64,000 nt of DNA, taken from positions 186,001 to 250,000 of the forward strand of contig WHVA01000054.1 of the NCBI GenBank assembly GCA_015179125.1, in the 5' to 3' direction. Below are positions 32,589 through 44,400 of the stretch, piece after piece (the first letter of the stretch is position 1; each line of letters begins with the position of its first letter). Source of the stretch: Gautieria morchelliformis. Taxonomy: Eukaryota > Basidiomycota > Agaricomycetes > Gomphales > Gomphaceae. The position numbers and the translations under genes were made by a program. Below the pieces are notes generated by a model that ran no database searches, was not told where the DNA came from, and worked only from the letters and a program-made list of their open reading frames with translations.

Positions 32589-34570
32589 ACCTGCAGGAAC
32601 CTGGACTCGTGGACAGCCCTGGTTGTAATGAGCAGTGCTAAACGAGAGAATAAGTTATGGTAGAAGAAAGAGAAGCTTGTAACGTACGGGCACCACCAAT
32701 CTGCCTTGCTCTTGATGTAGTGTAAGATGATGTTCTCAATGGCAGTGGGCATACCGGAGACCTTCCATGGGACTAAGAAACACAGTCAAAGAGCTCGCTT
32801 GATTCACATAAAATAAGACTTACTGTTCGCTTTCCGACGCGGACTTTTGTGGGTTGATTAGGGGGACAGTGCTCAAGGTACCAGTTCTTCACAAGTGGGA
32901 TGTCCTCCACACAATGAGTATGCTCACTGCGATGGTCATACGGGGCAGGCGCCCACCATAACGCAATGCCATCTGCAGTATGCTCATTCTCAAGTTCGGC
33001 GTTGGCGAGGAATGGCGTGACTTCATGCGGGAGCTCAAAGTCATCGTCATCGGCGCCATTGGGCCCAAAGACATTGTCCTCGTGTGATACAAGAGGTGCA
33101 TTCTTTGATAAGAAGGAACAAGATGCGATGGGGTTAATAAGTAGGTCAAAGTAGAAGACGGGAAGGTCTGGATTATCTGTTCAGATGTAAACATTCTTGG
33201 GGGCGTGGTAGGGCGAAATGTGCACAGAACGAGGCAGCGAGTCATATAAGTGTGGAAGGGCAACCTTGTACTCGGTCCTGATCTTTTGTCGAATGATCAT
33301 CTTGTCGTTGAATTCGTTCCAGTCTTCGTCAAACTGGTCCATGTCACGATACAGTGGTTCAAATTTATGACCACCGGAGATTGCCATATTGAGTGCTTTG
33401 GCAGTGAAGAATGATTTCTTGTCAAAGAGGTAGAATGCATTGGGATCAGTGTAGTCTGAGAGTAGAGTGCGTCCCATTCGGTACAAGTTGGCCATGACGG
33501 GAAGCGGCAACGACCAAAACTTGTATGATGAGCGATTGACGCATGCTGGGTTGTCGATCAAAGGCTTGGGGTCGTAAAACCATTCAAAAATGGGAGCATC
33601 CTCCTGCTCATCCAGGTCGTGTTGGATTGCTTCGAGAGGCTCTATGTCCAAAATATTATCACCGTAATCGAGAGGAGGCTCTTCGTGGTCAAATGGCGGA
33701 AATCGCATGCACTTGAAATGCCTACGGTCACGTTTTTCACAGCACATAGCAAGCCACATCGAGGCCCACTGGGCATGATAAGCCGGTTCAATGACACGAG
33801 GGGTCTCATTGACGAACATGATGGCACCTGTAATATGATAGAGCACAGGTGCCTTGCGAACTTGTTCCCAAGGGTAAGGTATGTTCTCAAGAAGCTTCAG
33901 GACAGCATGAGGAACATATCTGAGGGTGCAGGGTGCCGAGATGGACATGCTTGTCGTTGCGGAACTTGCGGTTTCTCATGTCACCGTGGCCCTTTATAAT
34001 CTTCCTGACATGCTCTGGGGGTAAATCCTGCACTAAAGTAAGCACCTATATATACAAGAAATGGGTCAGTATACTGACCTGCTTTCCCACGTCAATGTAG
34101 CCTGCTTTCCGCTTTTCACCATAACGCAGACATTTGTGAACGAGTGCTTCAGCTAGCATCCTTAAAAGTACGCATTCCCAATTTTCCCTCCCATCTTAGC
34201 TGCTGATGTTGCTGTAATTCCCTCAGAGAAAGGAAAGTACATCTGGAACACTCAATAAGAGCTTGGGAAAGTGGCCACGCAGATGTGGAACGAGGCTAAA
34301 GCTGCCAATGCCGTCGATGGGAAGACCCTCATGTCATTGATGAGTATGTCCCGTGCTTCTCTGAATTCCCATATTGGCTGCTGATCGATGTAACGTAATA
34401 GTGAGAGCTGACCACAAAGCCAGTACTAACAGGATGAGTCCAGATGGGATTCCAGCCCAATTAAAAATGCTCGTGCAAGCCGGCTACGAGACTGTGGGCT
34501 GCACGGTTGCAGTGCGTAGGCGTCTGTCTCAAATAATATACCGCCACTCATCATATTTGTGCTTCCAGTG

Positions 34571-34775
34571 TGTTGGAGATACAATGTCATACTAGGACCC
34601 ACATGAACCCACATATGTGTCCGTACATACAGTTCGAACCCCGCTATCGTCCCTTTTCCTCACTCGTTCACGTCCATCCGAACGCCTGAGGTAAGGCCAC
34701 TCCATTCCACCCATTAGCGTACCCTACTTACGATATCATTACTTGCACCGTAGCTTACTGTAGTGCAGTTCAACA
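34571..34775 (+). repeat. 5' LTR of Copia C3
   Basis: 205 bp, partner of 39238-39442 with 8 differences (about 4 percent), so C3 is older than C2 by this measure. Confidence 0.95.
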
Positions 34776-34895
34776 GGTTATGGGCCAACCGTTGCACTAC
34801 TGATACATTCTTATAGCATCCATCGTGCAATAACTCTTCGGGATCCTACCGTCCTTTCTCTTCCCTGGCGCACATAGCCTCCTTATCTCCTCGCA

Positions 34896-36500
34896 ATGCC
34901 TGCTCCGTCGTCAATCACCTCTTTCATCCCCGAAAACTGGGCACGCCCTAAGATGTCAAAGCTACTCCTGGGCGGAGAAAACTACGACTCTTGGGCTAGT
35001 GAGGCGAAAGCCCTCCTTGCGACGAGCAGCCTCTGGAAATATATTGACAAGAACGATCCATTCTCGATCCCCCCTCCCAACTCCCAAACGTCCGAGAAAG
35101 CACTGTGGTCTGCAAAGAACACCACTCTCGTTTTTACCATCCAGCTTATGATGGATTCTTCTCTCCACCACATTATATCTAATTGCGCCACCGCCGCTGA
35201 TGCGTGGAACCAGATCCATGATTCCTTCTCTACCCTCGGTCCAATGCACCAGATCTCTCTATTGAAGTGTGCTCTGTCTACTCGCTTTACCCCTGGCGTC
35301 GACATCGATGTAACCCTGCTCGCGCTCGAACATACCCTGAAGGACATGTTTGCCGCTGGACCCATCAAAGAGGATGATTGGATGATCATGATATGTCTAA
35401 ATGCACTCTCTCACAACTTCTTCACCCCCATCCGCGAGCAGTTGGAAGGTCTACTCACGTCCACCAAGGATGGCATCTCCTTCGATGGCCTCAAAGCCGG
35501 GCTACGCTTCGAGGCACCCAAGGTCCGCCACGCGAACCAAGCCTCTGCCGCCGAAGAAGCTCTTGCCGCGCTCACCGCGAAGAAACCGCCCAGAGTCGCT
35601 TGCTCCAACTGCAGCAAGCCGGGTCACACCAAAGAGAAATGCTGGCACCCTGGCGGTGGCGATGAAGGTGGAGGTCCTCGCGCTCGCGTGAAGAAAGAGA
35701 AGGAGGCTGCCACCCTGGCTGCGGTCACCAACATTGTGGGGGAGCCTAAGAGCGATTCAGCCAATGTTGCCTCCGCAATACCTTCCACGATTCTTCCAGC
35801 GCCGTCACGCCCGACCACATTCTATCAGCCTGACGACCACCTTTACGACTCCGACTGGTCGTTCGCGTGCATGAACGGTGAAGCTACGTGCGATGTTGAC
35901 TGGCTAGCACACGTACATGACATGAACTCTATCCCACGCTTCCTCGACTCTGGAGCATTGGTCCACTGTACACCATGCAAGAGCGATTTTGTGAAAATAA
36001 CGAAAAGCATGCCCCGTCCCATCAAAGGAATGAACGGGTCTGTTGCTCAAGCCGTTGGCATGGGAGATGTCACAGTGAACACGATAAGCGGATACCACCT
36101 CACCCTACGCAATGTCCTTTACGTCCCTGACGCTGCTATCAGGCTGATATCAGTTGGGAAGCTCGGTGACGACGACAACTACATGTCGGTCTTCTCCAAA
36201 GACCAGTGCCGTGTCTATGACCAGGAGAAAAGAGAGGTACTCAAAGGAACGAGGACGTCCGGGGGCCTATACCTCGTGCCCACCACCTCCTCTGCCCAAG
36301 CCTATGCCAACCTTGCCAGAGCGCCCTCCAACCTCGAGACCTGGCACAAACGGCTAGGACACATCAACTATCAGTCTATCATTGCCATGGCGAAGAAGGG
36401 TTTAGCCACAGGTATGCCCACCGACCTCTCCTCTACCACCGACCTGCGAACACTGTATATTCGGCAAACAGGCCAAGACGCCCGTACCGAAGGTTCGTGA
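34896..36500 (+). pseudogene. Copia C3 gag, protease and GAG_pre-integrase
   Basis: An open frame of 534 codons starts at ATG 34896. Gag region: 'LLGGENYDSWASEAKALLAT', 'LMMDSSLHHIISNCATAADA'. The CCHC knuckle 'CSNCSKPGHTKEKC' is at 35600-35642, the protease D-S-G in 'IPRFLDSGALVHCTPCKSDF' (about 35940), the flap-like 'LRNVLYVPDAAIRLISVGKL', and GAG_pre-integrase 'LETWHKRLGHINYQSIIAMA'. A frameshift at about 36430-36480 diverts the frame to a stop at 36500 inside the integrase zinc region. No internal stop otherwise. Confidence 0.9.
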
Positions 36501-39209
36501 GGGCGAGAGAGCTAAGAGCATTCTCGACACCGTCTTCTCTGACATCACCGGGCCTGAGGATGTACCCGCCGGTGGAAAGCTTTATGCGTTGAACTTCATA
36601 GACGACCACTCCAGATACACATGGACGTACCTTCTCGCAAAAAAGAGTGATGCCCCTGCTGCTTTCGCCGAATGGCTGTCACTAGTTGAACGCCACTCTA
36701 ACTGTACGGTTAAGAGACTCGTCACAGATAACGGGGGGGAATACACCTCTAAACTGTATGAGGGTTACCTGCGAGAACGTGGCGTCCAACACCTATTCAC
36801 CGCTCCATATACATCTGCCGAGAACGGGGTAGTTGAGCGAAGTCACCGTACCATCATGTCTAGAGCACGCTCCATCCGATCCGATGTGAATCTCGGCCCC
36901 AGTCTCTGGGGGGAGTGTGTGATGACAGCGGTATACCTCAAAAACCGCACGCCCACCAGAGCTCTTGACAATATGACCCCACATGAGGCCTGGTCCGGAC
37001 GCAAACCTGACCTCTCACACCTGAGAGAGATTGGATGCAGAGCATTCGTGCTAATACAGAACCGACATGTTGCGAAAATCTACAATCGCTCGATAGAATG
37101 TGTGCTAGTTGGCTACTCACAAAACCCGAAGGCATACCGATGCTACAATCGCACCACTGGTCAAATCATTACCTCACGAAACATGACCTTTATCGAATCA
37201 CAAGACGTCTGCCCCCGCCCTCTACACCCGGGACTTATAGTTGGAAACAGTGAGAAGAGCGAGAGTGACGAGAACGAGAGCAGAGACGAACCTGCTCTAC
37301 CTGCGGAGGATGACACCAGGGCAACATCCGAAGGGGAAGCAACAAACGATGTGGTCGAAGAGGCTGTGATCGTGCCTGACACACCTGAACCCCCTGAGCC
37401 CACAGTTGCTGCCAACCCACTACGCCGTTCCTCACGCATCCCCAAACCCTCTGAAGCAGGTGCTGCCATGCGGAACCTCCCTTACACCAGCCGCACTGAG
37501 TGCGCGGTCACAGAAATCTCTTCGGCCAGTATCGCTGCCCGACTGGCCCGGTCCACCAATAGGAATGCCGAATTCGAAGCCAATTTCGTCGAAGACATGG
37601 CCCTAGCTGGCATAGTACACGAGGAGGAGGACCCTACCTCATTTATGGAAGCACTAAAGGGACCCAACGGTCCGACATGGCAATCAGGCATGGAATCAGA
37701 ACTACAATCCATGAAGAAACATCACGTGTGGGACCTCGTACCTCGGAGCTCCGTCCCCGCTGGAAAAAGGGTCATCAAAAGTAAAACGGTCTGTCATATC
37801 AAATGCGACGAGTCTGGCAAGATAGCCAAACTCAAAGTCCGCATTGTTGCAAAAGGGTTCACTCAGATTGCCGGACAAGACTACCACGATACATTCTCGC
37901 CTGTTGCTCGACTTGAATCTTTCCGCGTCGTCCTAGCCCTCGCCGCCACCCTGAACTGGGAGCTACGCCAACTCGACGTCAAAACTGCCTACCTCCACTC
38001 CACTCTCGACGAAGAGATCTATATGGAACAGGCTGAGGGTAGTGTCGCCAAGGGTATGGAGAATCATGTCTGCCGACTACGGAAGGGGCTATATGGGCTA
38101 AAGCAATCGGGCTGTCAGTGGAATAAGACCCTAGACAAAGCAATGGTCACACACGGATTCACTCGCAACCCTGTGGACCACTGCGTGTACAGCCGCTCCA
38201 CCAAGTATGGAAGGTCCATCATCGTTATACATACTGACGACATGGCTGCTGCTGCTAGCAGCAACGCTGAATTGGACTCCATTGTCCGTGACCTACGATC
38301 TGACATCGACATTACCGATCTTGGCAATATCCGATGGATGCTAGGCATTGAAGTGACCCGCGACCGAACTGCGAGGACCATATCCCTAAGCCAGACCGCA
38401 TACATCGAGCGCATCGTAAAACAGTTCAATCTGGACACGGCTTACCCTGTGTGGACGCCCCTCAACGTGGCCGCAAAGGACCTCTCGCCAGACCAATCTC
38501 CATCGACCCCCCATCAGATCAATGCCATGTCCAAAGTATCATACCGAGCCGCCATAGGCTCGATGATGTACGCCTCCATGTGCACGAGACCGGACATAAC
38601 GTTCTCCGTCAATCGCCTCTCACAGTTCTCCGCCAACCCAGGAGAACCGCACTGGAATGCCGCAAAGCACGTCCTCACGTACCTGAACGCCACCTGCACC
38701 CATCGCCTCACCCTCGGGGGAAATCCGCTCGCATCACCCTGACTGGCTCGGCCGACTCTGACTATGCCTCTGATACAGACAGCAGGAAGTCCGTCTCAGG
38801 CTATGCATTCTTTATTGGGGTGGGCGCCGTCACCTGGAGCTCCAAGAAGCAGTCATCCGTGACAACCTCCAGCTGCGAGGCCGAATACTCCTCCGCCTGC
38901 CATGCCTCGAAAGAGGCCGTCTGGTTACGGAACTTACTGGATCTGATGGGCCACAGGCAGGACTCTCCCACGCGCATACAAAGCGACAACATGGGCACTG
39001 TCTCCATCATCAAAGACCCTTCCTATCACGCTAGATCCAAACATTTTGACGTTCAGCATCATTACGTTCGAGAGCGCGTACACAATAAAGAGATCGACTT
39101 CTACCACGTTCCCACATCCGCCATGATTGCCGATATCCTCACGAAAGCGCTACCCAGACCTGCTCACGACAAACTCATGAGACTCCTCGGTATCCACCCT
39201 AACCCTTGA
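36450..39209 (+). pseudogene. Copia C3 pol: integrase, RT, RNase H
   Basis: The second frame (to 38742) holds integrase D ('NFIDDHSRYTWTYLL'), D ('LVTDNGGEYTSKLYEGYL') and E ('TSAENGVVERSHRTIMSRAR'), then RT ('DVKTAYLHSTLDEEIYME', 'GLYGLKQSGCQWNKTL') with 'HTDDM' (about 38230) as the catalytic loop. A second frameshift near 38730 moves RNase H back to the gag frame ('LTGSADSDYASDTDSRKSVS', 'SCEAEYSSACHASKEAVWL', 'SDNMGTVSIIKD', 'ARSKHFDVQHHYVRE'), ending at 39209. Two compensating-phase frameshifts and no stop codons make this the least damaged long pol in the window. Confidence 0.9.
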
Positions 39210-39237
39210 CCTATACCGTCTTTCCATCGAGGGGGGG

Positions 39238-39442
39238 TGTTGGAGATACGATGTCATACTAGGACCCACATGAACCCACATACGTGTCCATACATACAGT
39301 TCGAACCCCACTATCGTCCCTTTTCCTCAGTCGTTCACGTCCATCCGAATGCCTGAGGTAAGGCCACTCCATTCCACCCATTAGCATACCCTACTTACGA
39401 TATCGTTACTTGCACCGTAGCTTACTGTAGTGCAGTTCAACA
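39238..39442 (+). repeat. 3' LTR of Copia C3
   Basis: 205 bp, partner of 34571-34775, followed directly by the second CAGTG. Confidence 0.95.
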
Positions 39443-40439
39443 CAGTGGGCCCTGTATGAGCTTGCAGCCCATCCGGAGAGCCAGGCGCGAGGAAGTAACT
39501 GCCAGTGCTGCAGAACCCATTTATGATGACCTCCTGGAAAGAGTCCCATACCTCGACGCAGTCCTCAAAGAGTGTATTCGTCTCCACTCTGCGATTATTG
39601 AACTAACCCATGTTGCGAGCCTCGTGTCTATTTCCCGGCCAGCTGAAAGCTGACCCACGACCCTCGCACGTGTCTAGTCTGCAAAAGACAATGTCGTCCC
39701 ACTTTCAAAGCTGCTCTCTGGAATGATGACATGCAAAATGGTGATCCCACGCAGCACCGTCATCAACATTCCTGTCAACATCCTACATACTCATCCGGAG
39801 GTCTGGGGCGCCGATGCTGCTGACTTTAGGCCAGAACATTGGCTGGAAATGGAGGCTGATAAGAAAGAGGGACGTGCGGTGCGTCAGAAAGAGCTCTTTG
39901 CATTCAGGTGTGTGCACTCTGCACAATTCTTCTATCCTGTCTACATCGACTGATGCCATGTCTAGTTTCGGTCCACATAAATGTCCAGGTCACCAGTTCG
40001 CCCTGATCGAAATGAAGGTACTGTTCATCTTCTGCAATTACGAATTGCAGCTAAGGACACTTCACAGGCTTTGGTCGCGATTCCATTGCGCCAGTTCAAC
40101 TTATCTGTAGTACCTGAAAAGCCGATAGAACCTTTCATGAGCTTCGTTGTACAGGTGCACATGCAGGGTCAGACAGCGAGTGAATTGCCACTTCGCATAT
40201 CAAAGATCACTTATTAATCACAGAATAAACCCCCTCTAAGTATCACTCTTATTTGCACTAGCACTCGCATTTTGTCTTCATTGTGTCTCTAACAAGCACT
40301 GTATCGCCATCCGACCCTTATTTATTTAGTATCCAACATGTAGTATGTTTCACGCGCCAGTATTGAGCCTACAGAATAAAAGTTCCTTCGTAGGCAACCT
40401 TGAAGATCCATTCGAACATCTAATTCGTTGACACGACAC

Positions 40440-40600
40440 ACAATAATACTAAATGTGTCAAACTGGTCCCTGTCACAATACAATGGTTCAAATTTAGGAC
40501 TACCTGAGATTGCCATATTGAGTGCGTTGGCAGTGAAGAATGATTTCTTGTCAAAGAGGTAGAATGCATTGGGATCAGGTCTGTGAGTAGAGTCCATCCC
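40440..40600 (-). pseudogene. Second Prp8 scrap
   Basis: The minus strand reads '[20 protein letters not shown]' then '[20 protein letters not shown]', a repeat of the Prp8 segment at about 33330-33460 with several differences. Both sides lose similarity quickly. It lies just beyond the P450 fragment, so the P450 remnant is bracketed by two Prp8 pieces. Confidence 0.8.
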
Positions 40601-40772
40601 AGTTGGGTACAAGTTCTTCGTGGTATGAGTGTACAGAGAATTAGCAGTGTCGTGGCACATCTATGACAGCAAAACTCCTCATATACTGCTCAGGTAACGT
40701 GAGCGAATAGAACAAAGATCGAGTACACTGCAGTTAAAGACTTGTGCTTCCCACAGTAGCATATCCTCCAGT
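40601..40772. other. Short gap, no gene
   Basis: Nothing is recognised. The last 5 bp (CCAGT, 40768-40772) are one copy of the TSD of the following LTR. Confidence 0.5.
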
Positions 40773-41419
40773 TGTTACGTATCGAGATTTCCGCTAAGTC
40801 GGAACTGGAAAGGACAGCGGCTTCAACTTATAGGTTGCACCCCCAATGAACTATCGTCCTAAGTATTTCGGAAATGAGTCGGAAGTCGGAAAGTAATGAA
40901 CTAGAGGTTGGTCGGGACTTGAGTCGGAACTGAGGCGGAAGGCGGAGAGACTGAGGTCTTTCTAGACTCACTGTGCTAAGAACAGGAGATAGAGCGAAGG
41001 AAATCAAGTATCGAAGGCGATTATCTGATTGCAGAATAAGAGACATACATGACAGGCTTTTATACAAAGAGCTGAGACAACAGGTAATGATATGGTACTA
41101 AGCAAATTCTGGGGGAAGCGGAAGTCGAGTAGACAATGCGTGGGAACTAACTAATTGGGAATAATGGGACTACAAGGGGGGTTCAGGGTAAGGTAGAACA
41201 ATGGCAAAGAACAAGGGGTCGGGAAAACATATCTGACAACGAAACACAAGGAGGGCCGGACATATGGTCTTGATGAACGGTGAGGTGGGTCCGGTGGGTC
41301 CGAGTAATAGAGTCAAAAGAACAAGGGAAATGAACAAGGGGCAGGATGTCAGAAATATCGGAGGGGCGGAAAGTGTTGCGGAACTGAAGGTCGGAAGTCG
41401 GAAATGAACGGTCGTAACA
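40773..41419 (-). mobile_element. Solo LTR, family TGTTACGA (minus), next to Tc1 copy 1
   Basis: The 647-bp block has ends TGTTACGTATC and GGTCGTAACA, flanked by a perfect TSD CCAGT (40768-40772 and 41420-41424). It is the reverse complement of the family at 51102-51795. It landed a few bases beyond the transposase stop codon of the first Tc1 copy. Confidence 0.85.
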
Positions 41420-41429
41420 CCAGTCCTAC

Positions 41430-44400
41430 AGATAACCCGAGTCCTTCATCCACCCTTGCGCATGTCTCGGTGTAATTTGATCCAGTGCCTCATACAGAAA
41501 CATGAATGGCCAGGCCTTCTCTTTACTTGCCACGCAGGCACAGAACTCAGCACCATGACGTCTGAGGTGAGCTTTGATAAAGGAAAATGATTCTTCTATG
41601 GGGTTGAGATCGGGTGAGTATGGCGGAAGATATACTAGCTTGACTCCTCTGCAAACATATGACATTATTAGACACTGCTTGCGCAAACAGAGAGTTGGTA
41701 AGATACCTTTTGGCACACAGGACCTTGACCTCAGGTATGTGATGTATGGCGCAATTATCCATAACGAGAACACTTCGAGGTGCCGGATAGGGGTTCATGA
41801 CCTCTAACAGACCTTCAAGAAATGCAAGAAATGTGTCACCATCGTATGCCCCCAACTTAATGTCACTATATATAATGCCATCTTGTGATAGTGCCGGGAG
41901 GATTGAAAATCTAAAGCAATGTCAGTGATACATTAAAGAGAATTGTATACACATCGTCACCTCTTGCCTCTTTGGAAGTGTGCCCGAACCCGGGGTCGGC
42001 AGCCCTTAGAACCCATCCCACTAGCCTGTAAGTTCTGCGAAGATCTATTGCACTTTCATCCGTAAAAACTAGCCATTTGGGTGGCTCAGCACCGATGTAT
42101 AACTGGAAAGCCATCTGTGAACCTTCACAGCGCTCTGATGCTGCCCAGGAAAGCTGGATTGGAAGGAATAAAGATTGTGTGCTCCTGCAGGATTTAACAC
42201 TCACCTTCTTTCTTTGCAAACCAAGACTATGGAGTGTCCTCCATACAGTTGAAATACTTACTGTAATGCCATGCTGCACTTCTAGCTCTTCAACGTGTTC
42301 ATCAAGGTAAAGGTCAGGTGAGCGTTCAAGAAGTGCGAGAAGAAACTATTATAAAATAAGCTATAGCCAAACTCAGGTACAAACAGCTTACTTCAACCTG
42401 AGTTGGGGACATCTTTGGACTATGAGAGAGCCGTCTTGGCTCTGCTACAACATCGCCGATATCATGCCAGAGCTTGATTGTGCGCTGAACATATCAAGCC
42501 CAGTGAGAATCGACTCGGATCCAGGGAGGTCACAGTGGTTCAGGCCAGTGAAACCCGCAGTCCCGGTCTGATCATGCTGGATCACAAAAGTGATACCATT
42601 TTTATCGGTTCACCTAGGTTCAGACTGGTTCAGGGCGGATGAATAGATGTTTTTATATACGATGCTATCGGTTCAGAGAAGATGCCAATGGATGGTCCAC
42701 AGCTAGGGATCAAATCTGTTCATATCGGTATGTAAGTATTTACTACTTTGCTAACAGCTGGGCACCAATCCCAGCACATTCACCACTCTCGACAATCCCA
42801 CCAAATCCCCCACTCCAAAATGCCCCACCCGTTCGCCACCACCGGTACATGAAGAAAGACTGATAAGAAAAGATAATGATAGTGTGCTGGAAAATGCAAA
42901 GGTCACTGCATGCAAGGGAGAACAAGGAAGAGTAACTTGCGAGTATGCAAGAACGATCCGCAGGCGCGTTAAGTGAGAGTAGATGAAGTAAAGCTGTTCA
43001 AATCGGGTTTGAGGGCGCTTGCCTTGTTGTGAAGGCCCAGGTTGATCTAGAAGTGTAGTGTACCATTAGTGAAGCCACAGCAATGCAACCATAAGCAGAC
43101 TCACTGCCTTCTTCTTGTCTGCTTCAACTAGCCTCCTCGCACTCTTGAATTCCCCTTGGGTTACTTTGATGATCATGGCAACAGTTGACGGCGAATAAGT
43201 TCCTAGATGGCATTAGCCACAATGTTTGAGGAACTGCATGACGTGTAGTACTTACCTTGCAATGTGGCCGGTTTTGTTCATACCCTACTTCTTGGTCACA
43301 ATGCCAGTGGTGGTGGAGGCACGAAAGTCCTTGGACCCTGAGTCGAGTGTGAGGAAGAAGTGCGCTTCTTATTGCACCTGTAGCTAGTGCTGGCGGCATG
43401 ATGTAAAATGTGGACAGTGTCAAATAACTCACAAAGGATTAATGATCTGCTAAGATAATTGATATGCACATGAGTAATCACATAATTACGAGGGGAGGCT
43501 ACATCACTTACTGTAGACAAAGACAGCCCATTTCCCACAGCAGCAGTGGGAGACATAAGAGTTTGGCATTACTGAACTGCATGGATAGAAAACCTCCTAT
43601 ATGCATGGCAATATGGACTAGGGAAGTCAACAACTTACTGGAAAAAGACATAGCAGCTCTTAAAACCGGCAGTGGTTGCATTTGGACTTGCCATGAGGAT
43701 CTAATTCAGCGAGATCCGAGGTAGATAACACACGCTCACATTGGGAAATGAAGAGCTATGGAGAAGCCGATGGAGCCTGGGGAGCATGTTATGCCCACAG
43801 AAGTCGCCGCTCATCGTGGTGGAGGAGGCGAAGACGTGTAGTATGTTTGCATGTATTTGCTGTGTCTGATTTCAAGTTGGCTGCCACAGTAGTGACCAGG
43901 TGAGAGGAGATCGGTGCAGATCTGCCTGGACTTGAAGAAGTTGAGGTTTTGATTTCGTGAAGAGCATGTTGTCCAAAGTAAAAGTTTGCACGCATGCTTT
44001 GAAAAAAAAAACTCGCAAGTCTTGAAAATTTAAAGTTTAGAATGCCCTATTTTCAATGTCTGGAGACGGTGCTGTCATATCTCGCCATTTAGATTCCTCA
44101 TATTTCAAAACGTTTCTAAAATGAATCTTAAAATCAACCTGTGATTTATCCCTATAAAATTAGAATGTCCCACGCATCGACTTGATTCTCTGCGTGCATC
44201 ATCTCGTGACCGATATCAACCGATCCTAACCGAATCGTCGCCACACCTCAAGACATCTACGCCTCCCACCCGGTGCCACCTCCTTGGATACGGGTCGATT
44301 CTCACTGGGTATCAAGGTCAATGGCAATCTGAGTTGATTTCTTTTGAAGCTTGAATTTCTGGTGTATAACTCAATCCCGCAAGTCCTTGCTGTAATGCCA

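Larger units (their letters stand above)
26709..32621 (+). mobile_element. hAT element remnant in Prp8, carrying Copia C2
   Basis: An 8-bp TSD GTTGTAAT flanks the block (26701-26708 and 32622-32629), the size typical of hAT. The right end reads GGACAGCCCTG, i.e. a CAGGGCTGTCC terminus on the other strand; the left end starts CAGGTTACCTGG. Subterminal regions are rich in CCTGGACTTG/CAGGTT repeats. Without C2 and one copy of its TSD the element is only about 654 bp, an internally deleted derivative. Confidence 0.85.
26655..34150 (-). pseudogene. Prp8 splicing-factor gene fragment, split by hAT and Copia C2
   Basis: Prp8 is the roughly 2,300-residue core protein of U5 snRNP. The minus strand from about 34150 reads 'CLRYGEKRKAGYIDVGKQ', '[17 protein letters not shown]', '[20 protein letters not shown]', '[17 protein letters not shown]', '[20 protein letters not shown]' and, after a TGA at 33181-33183, 'DNPDLPVFYFD', 'ADGIALWWAPAPYDHRSEHT' and 'VKNWYLEHCPPNQPTKVRV'. 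After an intron it jumps several hundred residues to '[20 protein letters not shown]'. The next exon is cut at ATTACAAC (32629-32622) and resumes at 26708 as 'YNCERIRHGA'. Introns are retained, so this is a genomic duplicate, not a retrocopy. Lesions are a small insertion causing a frameshift near 33950, the TGA, and an internal deletion. The functional gene must be elsewhere. Confidence 0.85.
34571..39442 (+). mobile_element. Full-length Copia element C3 (4872 bp)
   Basis: LTRs of 205 bp lie at 34571-34775 and 39238-39442 (TGTTGGAGATAC...GTTCAACA), differing at 8 positions, mostly transitions. The TSD is CAGTG (34566-34570, 39443-39447). The primer site GGTTATGGGCC follows the 5' LTR directly, matching the initiator tRNA-Met anticodon arm as in C2. 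A G-rich tract (CGAGGGGGGG) precedes the 3' LTR. It is inserted at the intron-exon junction of the P450 fragment. Confidence 0.95.
34220..40215 (+). pseudogene. Cytochrome P450 gene fragment, split by Copia C3
   Basis: Pieces on the plus strand are 'ELGKVATQMWNEAKAANAVD' (about 34260), the I-helix 'LVQAGYETVGCTVA' (about 34470-34510), an intron starting GTGCGTAGG and ending TTCCAG, then beyond C3 'WALYELAAHPESQAR' (39446 onward), the K-helix E-x-x-R in 'VLKECIRLHS' (about 39570), 'FRPEHWLEMEADKKEGRAV' (about 39820) and the heme loop 'SFGPHKCPGHQFALIEMKV' with the Cys ligand near 39985. The N-terminal half is missing next to the Prp8 fragment. There is a TAA in the first piece and a frameshift after the heme loop. 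This is a haem-thiolate monooxygenase of basidiomycete type; substrate unknown. Confidence 0.85.

Noticed and set aside
36589..38742. Copia C3 pol as an intact gene
   Set aside because: The 717-codon frame is open but starts in mid-integrase and ends in mid-RNase H; frameshifts on both sides separate it from gag-protease and RNase H.
43124..43556. Overlapping small ORFs inside the 1811-bp TIR element as a possible transposase
   Set aside because: No catalytic or DNA-binding motif and too short; the element appears non-autonomous.
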